64,000 bases of DNA from Zygnema circumcarinatum (Eukaryota > Streptophyta > Zygnematophyceae > Zygnematales > Zygnemataceae). The DNA is taken from contig CM074817.1 of the NCBI GenBank assembly GCA_037447605.1, forward strand, positions 1,011,364-1,075,363. Reading direction: 5' to 3'. The first letter of the stretch is position 1, and the number at the start of each line of letters is the position of its first letter. Of this stretch, positions 18,159-42,584 are shown piece by piece. The translations under genes were made by a program, and so were the position numbers. The notes beneath the pieces are model-generated. The model worked only from the letters and a program-made list of their open reading frames with translations. It ran no database searches and was not told the DNA's origin.

Positions 18159-18751
18159 AAGCAACCCGAAATGAAGTAGAAGCTAAGCTGCTGCCTTCAG
18201 GGAGCAAGTTCCCACATTGACCTCGATTGAGGCTCTTTACACTATGAAAAGTTTACATTATGAAAATAGACAAAGACACAGAAATAAATAGAAAAAGAGC
18301 GGTTTTGAATGGAAGTGTAAAACAGCAACCGTTTTTTTTTTTTCACTGTGCAATTTAATTCACTTCGGAGGCCTTTTTCTGAGACTGTATGAGGCCTGGC
18401 AGTGCCCCGCAACATAGTTTCAAAAAGTCTGAAGTACCCAAAAAGCGCTTCACAAAAGCAGGAGTTTAAAACCACAACGAGGGCCATCCTTCAAGAAAAA
18501 ATCAGAGCCATTCACAACGCATAAACAAACAAAAAAAAATTCAAACACATTCAAACAGCTATCCATACAAGCAACAATTCAACCTTTTCTTCAATTTTAG
18601 AAAAAAAAAAAAAGTTTTCTTTAGCAAATCATCATAGAAGAGCCCCCTCCCTCACCTTCGCCCGCGCTAGACCAGCCCTGTTCGCTTCCCCTGCAAATGC
18701 AGCGCCTATTGAAGGCACCCCACTTTGTAAAAAAACGGCCGGAGCCGCCAT
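14101..18751 (-). CDS. ASS: Argininosuccinate synthase, plastid-targeted
   Basis: Joins citrulline and aspartate using ATP, the penultimate step of arginine synthesis, in plants in the plastid. Exons: 18751-18656, 18123-18033, 17578-17446, 17179-17131, 16892-16710, 16541-16467, 16315-16130, 15929-15841, 15531-15378, 14803-14711 and 14406-14101 (stop TAA). Total 484 residues, the usual plant length with presequence, and all phases agree. The first 75 or so residues are Ala/Ser-rich and lack acids early on, as expected for a transit peptide. Catalytic motifs: [12 protein letters not shown] (ATP PP-loop), [77 protein letters not shown]. The C-terminus [16 protein letters not shown] is typical. 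Divergent from RPS17, sharing about 1.6 kb of upstream DNA. Confidence 0.97.
15075..15365. repeat. GAGAGAGGAT-type microsatellite in an ASS intron
   Basis: GA run followed by repeated GAGAGAGAGGATGA units in the intron just downstream (coding sense) of exon 15378-15531. Another GA run lies at 17700-17820. Confidence 0.9.
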
Positions 18752-18963
18752 TGCTGCTCTCCTCCCTCACCAGCTGCCGCTTTCACTGCAATTTCTTCCA
18801 AGAATCGCTGCAGAAAACCTAGCCGATTTTCCTGTAGAAATGATGGGTTTTTCCTGCTGACCACTGAACGAGCCCCAATCTCTGAAAAAAAAAGGAAAAA
18901 AAAGGAGCAAAAACCCGCAAGAAATGGCTAAGAGATCGGCTGAAGTCTGAGCTGCTGGAAGCG

Positions 18964-18970
18964 CTTTATA
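18964..18970 (-). promoter_or_regulatory. TATA-box-like sequence upstream of ASS
   Basis: TATAAAG on the minus strand, about 213 bases before the ASS start codon, in otherwise GC-rich DNA. Confidence 0.4.
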
Positions 18971-20271
18971 GGGAGGGGGGGCGGCGGCTGGGAGGGGCCC
19001 GGACGGAGCATGGAAACGGCGGCGGAACTGGAATGGAACGGGGTTCCCGTTACATGAAACGCCTCTCTCCCAAGTCGACAACCCTTTTTTTTGCGGCGGC
19101 CGTCGGGGGTGGCTGCCCGAAAAACATTGTAAGAATATTTCCTCGGTCAGCTTAAATCTGATTGGACGTTTGTTTTTCTGTGGCTGCCCGGGAATACGAA
19201 GAGTACTCGGGTAGCTGTTGAGTGGTTTTTTTTGTGACCCGCAAGGAAGTCATTCTGCCCGAAACATTGTTGCAGCCTCGGGCTACATACGAATATGCGA
19301 TGATGTTGCACTCGTTACATCACTTGCGGCGGCTCGCCGCGAATATGTGAGCAGTGCAAAGTCGCCACGTGTCTCCGTCAAGTGTGAATTGTTCCAAGGA
19401 ATCTCGCAACGTGGCAGAAAATGTCGGCGCAACCAACAACTAAACCATTGTCAACGGTTGGCAACCGTTGGATGGCAATGGTTGCCAACCATTGGGCGGA
19501 GGAACCCAGCCAACTATTGAAGCCAATGGCTGGCGACCATCGGTTGGCGACTCAACCAACCATTGCCAAAATTGAACAAAAAAGGAATAAGGTATTAGTT
19601 GTACAAATAATCGTTGGAGCAACCATTGGTAGATCCAACGGTCCGATCTGTGTAATCTCATCCGATGTGTGAGGTTTGTTGTAAGGTCAACATCTTGAGT
19701 TTGCATGAAGCTTGGTGTAAAGTTCATTTTCTTGTTTGCATGAATTTCTTTGTAAAGCCAACGTCTTGTGGTCTTGCTGTAAACTTGTTTCTTTGTGCTT
19801 TTATGAGGTTTGTTATATGGTCAATGTTCACCAACTCAATCTTATTGTGGATCATTCTTGCATTTCATACGAATGCACCACAAGACCATCAGCGGCAAAC
19901 AAAGGCACGAGATTCACATCGGCTTCTAACCCCTCAACATTGGCCCTACGCAACTACCTCAATGTCTGCTTCTAGAGCCGTGTTGTTCTAGAAACAGAGT
20001 TCAGCTCATAGCTCATTTTCCTTTCGTCCTTAGGTCCTCTGTGAACTGCTGGTTCCTCATGGTTCCCATGTTGTTGTTGTGTTGACTATGTACCATCCAT
20101 GGTCGCCAACATGAGCCCAATGCCAAGTCCCCACAAGGCCCCCCCAACATCCCCATCACCTGACCGTACGAACCGTACTATCAGTACGAAACACGGTGGA
20201 TCGGTAGTGTGTCTGTGACCTCGGATCGAGAGTTGAACCCAAGCGGTGGATCCGCGTGGTGGATCGCGGGG
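18971..20271. other. Divergent ASS/RPS17 intergenic region
   Basis: No gene seen. Contains two adjacent near-palindromes with AACCGTTG/AACCATTG arms (19452-19494), a CCACGTG motif near 19364, and, close to RPS17, three CGTAC motifs (20161-20190) followed by three copies of GGTGGATC (20195, 20245, 20258). Confidence 0.6.
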
Positions 20272-20275
20272 CGCC

Positions 20276-20282
20276 TATAAAC
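20276..20282 (+). promoter_or_regulatory. TATA-box-like sequence upstream of RPS17
   Basis: CTATAAA-type sequence about 85 bases before the RPS17 start codon, downstream of the GGTGGATC repeats. Confidence 0.45.
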
Positions 20283-20363
20283 CCCCTCCCTGGCCTCCCC
20301 CTCGACCTCTTCCCCCTCCGCCGCCGCCTGCCCTCCCCCGCGCTCCGCGCACCCTCCGGCGCC

Positions 20364-22750
<2,387 letters not shown>

Positions 22751-24098
22751 AGGGACTTTCAGGATGCTTTGAGCAGGCGGCTGTAATCATACCTCATTCT
22801 GGAAACCATGTGAAGTCAAGGCAAAGGGATTTGAAGGAGAAGAGCAATGGAGAGTCGAGTTCAAGGGCCGCATAATAGCCTTATCTGCTGTTCCTGGCCT
22901 CCATACTGACCTTCGGTTTTCAGTTTGCGGTGTGCAATTTGCTGTTTTGCAGTTTGTGTATGCAGCTGATGTCATGGCTGGGGTAGATCTTGTCCAGTAG
23001 TACCCCCATAAAATGCCCATCCCTTAAAAGACGTCGCTCCGTAAAGAAATTGTGCTGGTTCTTCCCTCATAACTTCATTCCATGTTACGAATTATGGTAA
23101 GGTTGGTACGAATTTACAGGCGGAGGTTTCCCCCCTTAATTGGCACTCTCTAAGGCGTCAAGCCGATATCTACCATGTTATGGGGGGTCTGACTAAACTC
23201 GGAGAGGAAGTGGCTTCGGAGCATCCACTTGCGACTTGTTCGGTTTTGTTTGTGTCAATTTCTTTTTTATCGCGTTTTCTTCCACAAGATCGTAAGCCTC
23301 TTTCAGAAGTTTTCAGCTGGGGGACTTTCTTAAACAACCGCAAAGATGAAAGACAAACCAAGAACGAAGAACAGATTAGAACTTCAAACGGCGGTGAATT
23401 TGGTAAAACCAGTTCCTTGATGTCCACTTGAGACCGGCCCTTATGAAGAGAACAGCAGTTGGGTCTCCTTCATTGCTAGGGATTGGCTTGGCTTTACGGG
23501 CTAACCCTACCGAGACTACCAACTCTAACCCTCACTTTGGTCGCTTGCTGGTTCAAATCTCTCTTTGGACCAAAGCATTGTCTCGTCCAGATTGGGCCAA
23601 CAACAGAAAGGTGACAATTTTACAAAAGTATAATTTGAACCACTCGAGAGTGGACCTGCCATGTTTATAGCAGAGCCGGCCACAAAACATGTTTATTCTC
23701 TAGTGGTGACATATTCAACTTGGCAACTTTGAACTAAAATGTTTACAAATATCCAATCGAATTCGATGAAGGTTTTTCACCTAGCCAGGTAAGGGATGAT
23801 GAGGAGGGAGCTGATGTAAGAATAATGCACGTGCCAGAAATATGTTTGGCCTCAGATGGGTGTCCATGAAGCACGTTGATAAAAGGGAGCATAGCGAGAT
23901 GGGGAGGTCAAACTGTACTCCTAAGCAACAGCCATCCTCATCAAAGCTGGACCCCACATCATGCCATGAATGCCAACCCATGATCTCCACCACATGAGAC
24001 AAACAGAAAGGCATCCACACCGCATGATTCCATTAAATCCAAGGAGCCGCACAAGAAGCCAAAAGTCAACTCTCTCTCTCTTTCTCTCCCTCTCTCTC
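22751..24098. other. Convergent RPS17/RPL3 intergenic region
   Basis: 3' UTRs and spacer. No open frame with a recognisable family signature. Confidence 0.5.
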
Positions 24099-27682
<3,584 letters not shown>

Positions 27683-30600
27683 CTACGTACACGGTTGGCC
27701 AAAAATCTTGTCACTAAACGTGCTCGAAAAAACATCAGGCGGGCGAAAGGAAATGTTGTTGAATGGAATTTCGAAGTCCATAGCATAAGTGCAGCTCACG
27801 GCGCGAAAGGCCTCCTGGCGAGTGAGAGGCACACAATAGCTTAGTAAAAACATACTGAGGAGNNNNNNNNNNGGGGGAGGTTGGAGGGGGGAGGGGGGAG
27901 AGGGGAGGGGAGAAGTTGGAGGGGAGGGGGGAGGGGAAGTACTACTAAACAGAAATCAGTAAACGAAGAAGGAATGACAGGATTTCCTCTTTACACTATC
28001 GAGGCCCTTCTGACACTCTAAAAGCACGTTACCTCATCGATGAACTTCAAGAGTCGTTCATTTGCGTTGGTCGGATGGTCGCTTTTTCCAAGTTTGAACG
28101 CGGAGTGAGGGTGTGTCCCTAGCTGCGCCATCACCTTCATCATGTCCTCCTCCAGATTCTCAAACCGGCCCACAAAGTCGTACTTTATGCGGTTCAACGC
28201 ACACAGGTCCAGCTGCGTGAACATGGAACCCAACCACCACAAAACTCAAAAAACAGATTGTTGGAAATAAGGGAAATACTATCATGCCTGAGTGAACAGA
28301 CGCTGTCTTAAAAATATTGGATTTAGGCTGTGGGAGAAGAGGGAGGGAGAGGAGGAAATGAGGAAGGAGGGAAGGAGGGAGGAGAGGGGCGGAGGCAGTG
28401 AACACGAACATTTTGAAGAGGCACAGAGAGTGCGAGAGAGGATAGGAAGGGAGAGAGTGGGAGAAGAGAAGACATGGTGGAGACAACATGAGGGCATAAG
28501 CGAATTGAAAGATGAAGGAGACAAGCGATGGGAGGACAATGGATGGATGTAGAACACACTATCAACAGGTTCGATAAAGTTGCCGGCATTCAACGACTAG
28601 AATGGATGGAAATAGGAAGAAAAAATTCAAAGAGACTTGAAAATAAGTGCTCCTCAAATTCACGTTTCAAATCCAAACCCTTCCCTCCCTCCCTCCTCTC
28701 TTTCCCCCTCCTCCCTCCGACTCTCTCTCCCACTCTCCCTACCTGTGGAGCGATATGTGCTTCAATATGGTTTCTTTGAAGCCGCATGACATCCCTTACA
28801 AATCCAATGAATTCTCTGAATGACAGCAACTCGGAGGCCCTACGGCGAGGGCTAATCCCCAACGGCTTAAAAAATTTCTGCAGCCCACGAAAAAATAGAA
28901 ATTCACATCAAACTCAAACTCTGCTCCCAACAGCGCGTCCAAACGCGATACGGTCTCCCTATCTCTCAAGTAAGGAAAACTGCATTCGTTTATGCACTTT
29001 CAGCAAGAAAAACCCAATTTCTTCTCCCACAAATTATAATCACAATTCTCATAGACATCTCTTTGTTCGCTACTTTACATTGGCTTTGCAGACTAAGCTT
29101 GATACTTGCACTGAAAAAACAATACCCCCTCGTCTCACAACGCAAGAGACATCGAAAAAAAGGGCCAGGATTGTAAATTTCCCTTACCCTGTTCCAATGT
29201 TGGCGATCATAAGGTGCACCTCCATTCACATGTTTGTCTAAGTAGACCGAAAGAGCCCGAGAGAAGGGATTTCTGACAAATGTGAACTTGAAAAAGTCGG
29301 GCCGTGTCAAAACTTTTATGGCTGCCCGCTCTGAATAGTGGTACCAAAGCTCCCTAAGGCCACTCTTATCGGGTAAGTGCACCACCCAGGCGTCATTTGG
29401 GTTAGGTAGACCTGCCACCTGGCGAAACCACACCTTCCAAGAGGTGCAGGCCACTTTCGGGACTGAACAGTAAATGGCTTTGCGATCCTCTAAACAAGGG
29501 GAAAGACAAAGGAAGAGAAAAGGAAAAACGAACAGATGGTTACTATTTCTAGACATTCGGGAGGTCAGTTGTGAGTTCAAAACTGCAACGAAGAGCTATC
29601 TTCTGTTTTCATCGATGTTAAAATTTGGTTGTTTTAGCATATAGTTTCTAGGTTTAAAACTTTTTCTCAGCAGATCTGAAGCCTAGATCCTGAAACTATG
29701 CATTGTTCAGTGTTGTGAGATCTCACCATCAATAAACAATTGTTCAGCGAAACGTTGTTTTGTGATTTGGACAATTTCTTTGCTGCTGCACACGCTCTCT
29801 TCCTCTGAAAAATCAGCATCGTCCGCTTGTACTCGGGCAACCAAAAATTCCGTTATTGGTGATCGGAAGGAGAAAACAAGTCCTTTGGTTTCCGTGAGAA
29901 GAAAAAGTTCCGCCAGCTGTCTCGACCAGAGAAGATGCAAGGGGGAAACAGAAAAACAAGACATTAAAACTTGGATGCCCTTCATTTTGATGGGCTTAAA
30001 ATTGATCTATGACGAGAAACTAGCCTCCAAAACTTGGTTCAAATCTCAGTCCAAATCTTTAAAGGTCAATGGGCAATGCCACACCTGATTCTGCAAGCAT
30101 TGAATCGACTTCTTCCCCGTCTCCTGCTCTCCTTCGCTTTCCGTTCCCCGTTCCGTTACATCCAATAGCTGTCTCTGCGGTTCCCTCCTCCTTCGCATCT
30201 CCATGTGCAAATTCTTCAGAAAGTCTCCGTTCCGTAAATGCATGTTCGCCCCTTGCCGTTGTTCCTCCCAGTTTTGTGTTCGCTTCTGCCTCTCCTCCTG
30301 ATTAGAAATAATGGGGCGAAGAGGTTTTCTAAAGGAAGTGGAACAATGCTCTTTGCGGTATGCTGTTACCGTAAGAAGGAGGGGAGCCCGGTCAGGCACA
30401 AAACTTTCCGAAATTTCCGAGGCATCAAATCCAGAATCACCTCCTATCGTGAAATCAGACAAAGGATCTCGCAGAAAGTTCATAGTAAGCCGCCGGAGTG
30501 TGCAGTTCACAAAATGTCCACCCGGGCAGCCCAAACATGTCAGTGCTGCCCGCCGCCCTTCTCCTCCTTCAGCAGAAGGTATTGCCTGCAAGTAGATTTT

Positions 30601-32892
30601 CATGCTTTTCAGCTATTCTTCAGACTCTGCTTTGGCTCATCACGACTGTGATGGTCGTGATGAATGAGAATTTGGACTCACGATGCATGTAGATTTTAAG
30701 GTTGTTAAGAACGTGAAGGTGTCCCCGGCTGCATATATGTCTGCGTTCATTGAATCATTTAACTATGAAGTAGAGTTTCAGATGTAGCATGTAGCCCACA
30801 GTTGCCTCCAGACTAGAAAGGTAACCTGCACATAGACTCCCACGCTCTCCCGCAATCGAGGAAGGTTCTCCGCATCGATAAGAGATTCGATTGCTGCCGA
30901 GGGCTTCAGCTCTCTAAAGCAGCGTTGAAATTGCTGCTGAAGATCGCAGGACGGGGGGTCTGCCTGCCATTACAAAAGAAAAAGAAAGGAAAGATGTCAA
31001 ATTCCCCAAAATCTAATTCTAACAATCAGCCACTTAACAGACCTAACTAAGGGAAAAATGCAGAGAGAAGGTACATACCCATCCTGGCCAGTCGCTGAGG
31101 CCGGGGGCCACTGAGAGTTTGACACCTGGCATGATTCCTTTGAGAGGCCAGGGTATGCCAAAAGTGAGCCTCCGTTCCAACTGTCCACTTGCAGCACCCT
31201 CTCCCGGCGACTCACAGATTGATGAATTCACCTGAAGGAGAACATCTGCAACAAACAGCAATCAGTAAAGTGCCGCATAATTAGCTTCCATTTTACAGCA
31301 CAAACCATTCAAACGCATGTGTAGGCCGTTCCATGTACTTTCCAGCCTACTTATTCAGAGGTGCGAGAAATTTCAAAGGAACTACGAGGGACATACACAG
31401 GAACCCTCTGTTTCCTGTTACCTCAAACTCAGGAAATGTTGGGGGAGCTTCAAAGTCTTCCTTCTTCTCCTGCACATCATAGTGGTGCTGCTGGAAAAGG
31501 TCCTTAAATTTAGCATGCGGGATGTGTTGATCTGATGCCCAAAGGTATCGCGTCTTTGCTTCTGTTAATGCTGCATAAGCCTCCACCAAGCACAATGTAT
31601 ACATCCGGGTCCCGATATCACCCTGTTGAATAAGCAGAAGGAAAGCTCTCCAATAACTTTAGACAAGGGTAAAATTAAACATTTCCCAGGATATTGAAGA
31701 TAAAATGTTTCAGCCCTAAAATCCAAGAGAAATTTCCATTGCTGGCTTAGGCAAGATCTGAGGTTACGAATGCACTTTTAGGTTCTACAAAAACAAAAAA
31801 TCTTAAATGTCACAGAAACTTTTTCTCGTGAGACCCAGTTTCTAAGTATCTGCGAATATCACAATTTCAATGTTTCACTTGGGCAAATACGAACTATTGA
31901 GTTTGTAGACACATAAGACAAACTTGCAGTAGATATGAGGGCATGAAAACAACTGACACCAACAAAACATGGTTTTGGTGCTAACATCAACGTAAAAAAC
32001 TGTTCTATTCTAAAAGTAGCTATCCTCAAGATTGGCACCAAGAGGGTTCCGAACCCTAAACTTGGAAGAGGATAAGCGTTCCAAACCTTATGTCAGAAGG
32101 TACAGCGTACGCTCGAGATCATGTAACCTGATTTTTGAATGGGATCCTAAAAAAATGAAGCTAGATTTCATTGTTAACTGGACAACTGCATTACTTGCAG
32201 CTCAAATTTCGATCTTCGTAATGAGTTTAAGCATGAAGGCGTTTCGACTTCGTATGAAAGTCTCTTATCTTTCACAAACGATTAAGTGCCGTAATAGGGC
32301 AAGATTCTTCGCGCGCTAATCTTGCCAATCCCTCCACACTTACTTTGACTGATGAAATTCTCGACTTGGCAATGATTCCAAACTTTCTTATATTGCGTGG
32401 ACTTTTTTAGTTATGGCAGAGTATAAGAGACTTCTTCATGATCAACGACTACTTTATCGTATATACATTACATTATCCACGAGTAGCCTTTGGAGCACTC
32501 TTCATGCCAAACTTAAGACGAGCAACCATGTAGTGCATATTGCCTTACAATATCCAAAATTAGGGTGCCAGCAGCCATAAGACCAGCAAACATGTCCTGC
32601 TACAAAAAAACACCTTCCAAGAAATTAGGGTTTCGGAGCCGACCTTGAGAACAGCAACCATATCCGCCGCGCCGCAGCGCTTGAGCGAGGGGCTGAGGCT
32701 GCACAGGCGCGCGTCCACATAGGCGATAGTGTTGGAGAGCTGCGCGGGCCTCTTCTTCTGCGGGGGCACAGGGAGAGGGCGCAGCGGTGCCGCCATGAGC
32801 CTGCGGTGGCTCTGCACGACCAAACTCAGGGCAACGAGCAGGATGAAGAAGAATATGGCTTTGAAAATGTGGGAGCTTCTTGAGGACGCCAT
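27683..32892 (-). CDS. Golgi-type carbohydrate sulfotransferase (Sulfotransfer_2/CHST8-14-like)
   Basis: Transfers sulfate from PAPS to glycans in the Golgi lumen (family knowledge). Exons: 32892-32644, 31622-31422, 31231-31079, 30963-30826, 30595 region start 30585 to 30085, 29916-29727, 29489-29188, 28877-28743, 28212-28033 and 27814-27683; about 726 residues. Residues 10-27 form one hydrophobic helix after a short basic N-terminus, a type II membrane anchor. The PAPS 5'-phosphosulfate loop is CSVPKVACTSWK (about 485-496) and the 3'-phosphate loop is FVRNPFSRALSVYLDK (about 548). Later landmarks are FREFIGFVRDVM, LDLCALNRIKYDFVGRFENL and YAMDFEIPF. About 400 residues of stem and other sequence precede the catalytic part. 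A small N gap lies in the last intron, so an extra exon there cannot be excluded. For the exon at 31231, AG at 31232 is chosen because it alone keeps the frame. The sulfated substrate cannot be inferred. Confidence 0.88.
27863..27872. other. Assembly gap (10 N)
   Basis: In the last intron of the sulfotransferase gene, next to a G/A-rich tract (27873-27940). Confidence 1.
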
Positions 32893-32959
32893 GGCTGCTG
32901 GGAAGGGGGGAGCGCTGCAGTAAGGGAGGCTGGCACTGAGGCTGAGAAAGGTCGTAAGA

Positions 32960-33775
<816 letters not shown>

Positions 33776-34068
33776 AAAACGGCCTTCAAGGCTTCACCTC
33801 TGCTCTGCTGCTCGCCGAGGCTGGTTCCAAGCTCTCAAGCCAGACCAATCAAGGACTGTCACGTGGGCACATTTGCTGAGTTGGCAGACTCCGATTGGTT
33901 CAGTCCGTACAGGTACGCCCTCCCCGCGGTGTGCCTCGGCAGAGGCCGTTCGACCGCTGCCCTTTCAGGGGAAACTGTACGGTCATGTACAGGAGTACGG
34001 AACCCATCCATGGATTCCATGGTGGAGGGAGGCATCTTTTGTGCTTCGGTTCTTGGTGACCAGTTAGT

Positions 34069-34284
34069 TGTTCCTCGTGGTTTCTTCCCCATGATGATGA
34101 TGTTGTGCATGTACATTTGATGGCATCAGCTTCTCCATTATTTTACAGAATAGTATAGATGGAGATGTGCTGTTAAATGTTCGTCGTGGTTTCTTCCCCA
34201 TGATGATGATGTTGGGCATGTACAGTTGATGGCATCATCTTCTCCATTATGTTACGGAATAATAAAAGATGGAGATGTACTGTT
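34069..34284. repeat. Tandem duplication, two copies of about 107 bp
   Basis: Copies at 34069-34173 and 34178-34284 share TCGTGGTTTCTTCCCCATGA, GATGGCATCA and TCTCCATTAT with about ten differences. Non-coding, between the sulfotransferase promoter and the pseudogene copy. Confidence 0.85.
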
Positions 34285-34424
34285 TGGTTGAACTTTAATG
34301 GTCAAAGCACACACTGGGAGGGATTGGATTTGAACCTTGCCAAAGGAAGGGCAGGTTTGATACAACAACTAGATCATATGAGGCCGCGAGCAACAAAAGA
34401 ACAACATGCAATGCAATGTGTCTT

Positions 34425-35030
34425 TGAACTCTGCTGTACAACGAAGAGCAAAAACTTGCTCTAAAAACTAATCCCTATTCACTAATCATTATTATTCAGC
34501 TTCAATCTGAATTTCCCCTAACCTGATCTGAACTGAACTGAAATGGAAAATGAAGCTGAATAATGAATTTGGAAAGAAATGAAATAAAAAAGCAGCACTG
34601 ATGATGCTGCTGACGACCCTGCAGCGTTCAGCAAGCAGACGACTTGCTCCGCCTCCCTTTCTCCGCTTATTACACTCTCACTGTACACAAAAGGAACTGA
34701 ACTGAACCCCGATATTGGGCCCGGAACAAATCTGAAGAGCAGGGACCGCCGCCTTCCATGGCCCCCCTGCGTCCCCTCCCTCCCTTCTTCCCTCCCTCCC
34801 TCCCTCCCTCCCTCCCTCCCAGCGGGCAGGCGGGCCTGGACTGGAGGCTTACAATAAGAAGCCCAGATGCCTCCTTCCGCCACATGAGCGAGACAAGCGG
34901 CACCTTGAGGGTGAGCTCACACCTGGACGCGCTTTCCCACCCGCGCGCTGTGGCGGAAGCGACAAGCGCCCAATGGAACAGCACCACGTGGATTTAGGGA
35001 TGGCGTGGCACTTTCCATGTGAGAGGCTTG
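34425..35030 (-). pseudogene. Inverted, internally deleted copy of the 43-45 kb membrane-protein gene
   Basis: On the minus strand, 34425-34915 matches 44861-45430 (3' part of the last exon plus 3' UTR). Shared words include CTCATGTGGCGGAAG, GGGAGGGAGGGGACGCAGGG, GTCGTCTGCTTG, GCAGGGTCGTCAGCA and TAGAGCAAGTTTTTGCTCTT. Directly beyond, 34916-34990 matches the upstream region 42900-42971 (CACAGCGCGCG, then AAAGCGCGTCC). The copy therefore joins promoter to 3' end and lacks about 1.9 kb including nearly all coding exons. It holds one unit of the 30-bp repeat that is five-fold in the intact gene. The open frame at 34670-34987 is a remnant. Confidence 0.75.
34970..34988 (+). promoter_or_regulatory. 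ERSE-like composite site CCAAT-N9-CCACG
   Basis: Exact site in the sulfotransferase/NOM1 intergenic region, at the promoter end of the pseudogene copy. Its counterpart at 42906-42924 upstream of the intact gene has ACTGG in place of ATTGG. Confidence 0.5.
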
Positions 35031-35070
35031 TTCTATGGTTTGCAACAGGGGTAGGGATTGATATGAGTCA

Positions 35071-35089
35071 CGTGGCGCTTGCCCATTGG
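35071..35089 (-). promoter_or_regulatory. ERSE-like composite site CCAAT-N9-CCACG
   Basis: Exact on the minus strand (CGTGG-N9-ATTGG on plus), about 0.84 kb before the NOM1 start codon. Confidence 0.5.
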
Positions 35090-35297
35090 AGGTAACGACC
35101 TCAGACAAGTGTGCTCCGTGCTGGCGGCGACAGTTTAGTCGTTTGGTTGGTTTCTATGTCTCTTTGTCACGTCACGCTAGTCCTCTCGTGACTGCATGGG
35201 CCTAGTTGGTTATTCACTACTCATCTTGGAGTGAGTGTTGGAGATGAACCATCCGCGGCCATTAGGGTTTGGGCCAGGGTTGGGATAGGGTGGCTGT

Positions 35298-35485
35298 AGA
35301 GTGAGAGAGAGAGAGAGAGAGAGGATAGGGGGAAGAAAGAGGGGAGAGAGGGAGAGGGACAGGGAGAGGGACAGGGAGAGGGAGAGGGAGAGGGAGAGGG
35401 AGAGGGAGAGGGAGAGGGAGAGGGAGAGGGAGGGCAGGGGGAAGAGAGAGAGGGAGAGGGGGAGAGAGAGGGGTGAGAGAGAAGA
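35298..35485. repeat. GAGAGGGA microsatellite upstream of NOM1
   Basis: (GAGAGG)n and (GA)n units; a CT-rich patch follows at 35565-35660. Confidence 0.9.
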
Positions 35486-35911
35486 AGCCAGGAATCTCTG
35501 GTACAGCCATGGGAGACTGCTGCTGATCAGCCTTTTTGCTCTATCAGGTATAGCACGCCGCTGCTCCCTCTCCCTTTCCCTCTCCCTCTCTCTTTCCCTT
35601 TCCTGCTCCCTTTCTCTCCCTCTCCCTTGCCCTCTCGTCACCTCCTTTCTCCTTCTCTCCTCTTTAATTTTGTTCACGAATGGAGCGAACATGTCCTGGC
35701 GTTGCCAGACAGAGTCTGTCCCATTAACGCCAATTCCTATTTCCCATAGGCTCCTTCCAATGTGCTCGAGACAGATACAGATTTCTTCCTTTTTCGTTGG
35801 CTAAAAATGCAAATTAGCAAATAAAGTCGAGGGTAAAGAGCTTGTGTGTGGTTGGGGCAGCTCACATTCAACATTCCTGCTGGAGTCGCTTCACTCTTTT
35901 TACTTCCTCTG

Positions 35912-42309
<6,398 letters not shown>

Positions 42310-42310
42310 A

Positions 42311-42580
42311 TGGGAGTTGACTTCGTTGTGGACTTTGTCGACTTCGTTGTGGGCTTTGTCGACTTCGTTGTGGGCTTTGTCGACTTCGTTGTGGGCTTTG
42401 TCGACTTCGTTGTGGGCTTTGCTGACTTCGTTGTGGGTTTGGTTGACTTCGTTTTGGTTTTGGTTGACTTAGTTGTGGACATTGTCGACTTTGGTGTGGA
42501 CTTTGTTGACGTCGTTGTGGATTTTATCGACTTCGGTGTGGACTGTGTTGACTTCGTTGTGGACTTTGTTGAGACAATGT
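42311..42580. repeat. 21-bp minisatellite directly after the NOM1 stop codon
   Basis: About 12 copies of a GTCGACTTCGTTGTGGGCTTT-like unit, the first ones nearly identical and the later ones diverged. Because 21 is a multiple of three the array is open in frame on both strands (repeating VDFVVGF in one sense). It probably lies in the NOM1 3' UTR. Confidence 0.9.
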
Positions 42581-42584
42581 GAAT

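Noticed and set aside
31232-31245. Earlier acceptor (GCAG at 31246) for the sulfotransferase exon
   Set aside because: It would need a phase-1 donor that is only available by reading through the GTAACA donor; AG at 31232 keeps phase 0.
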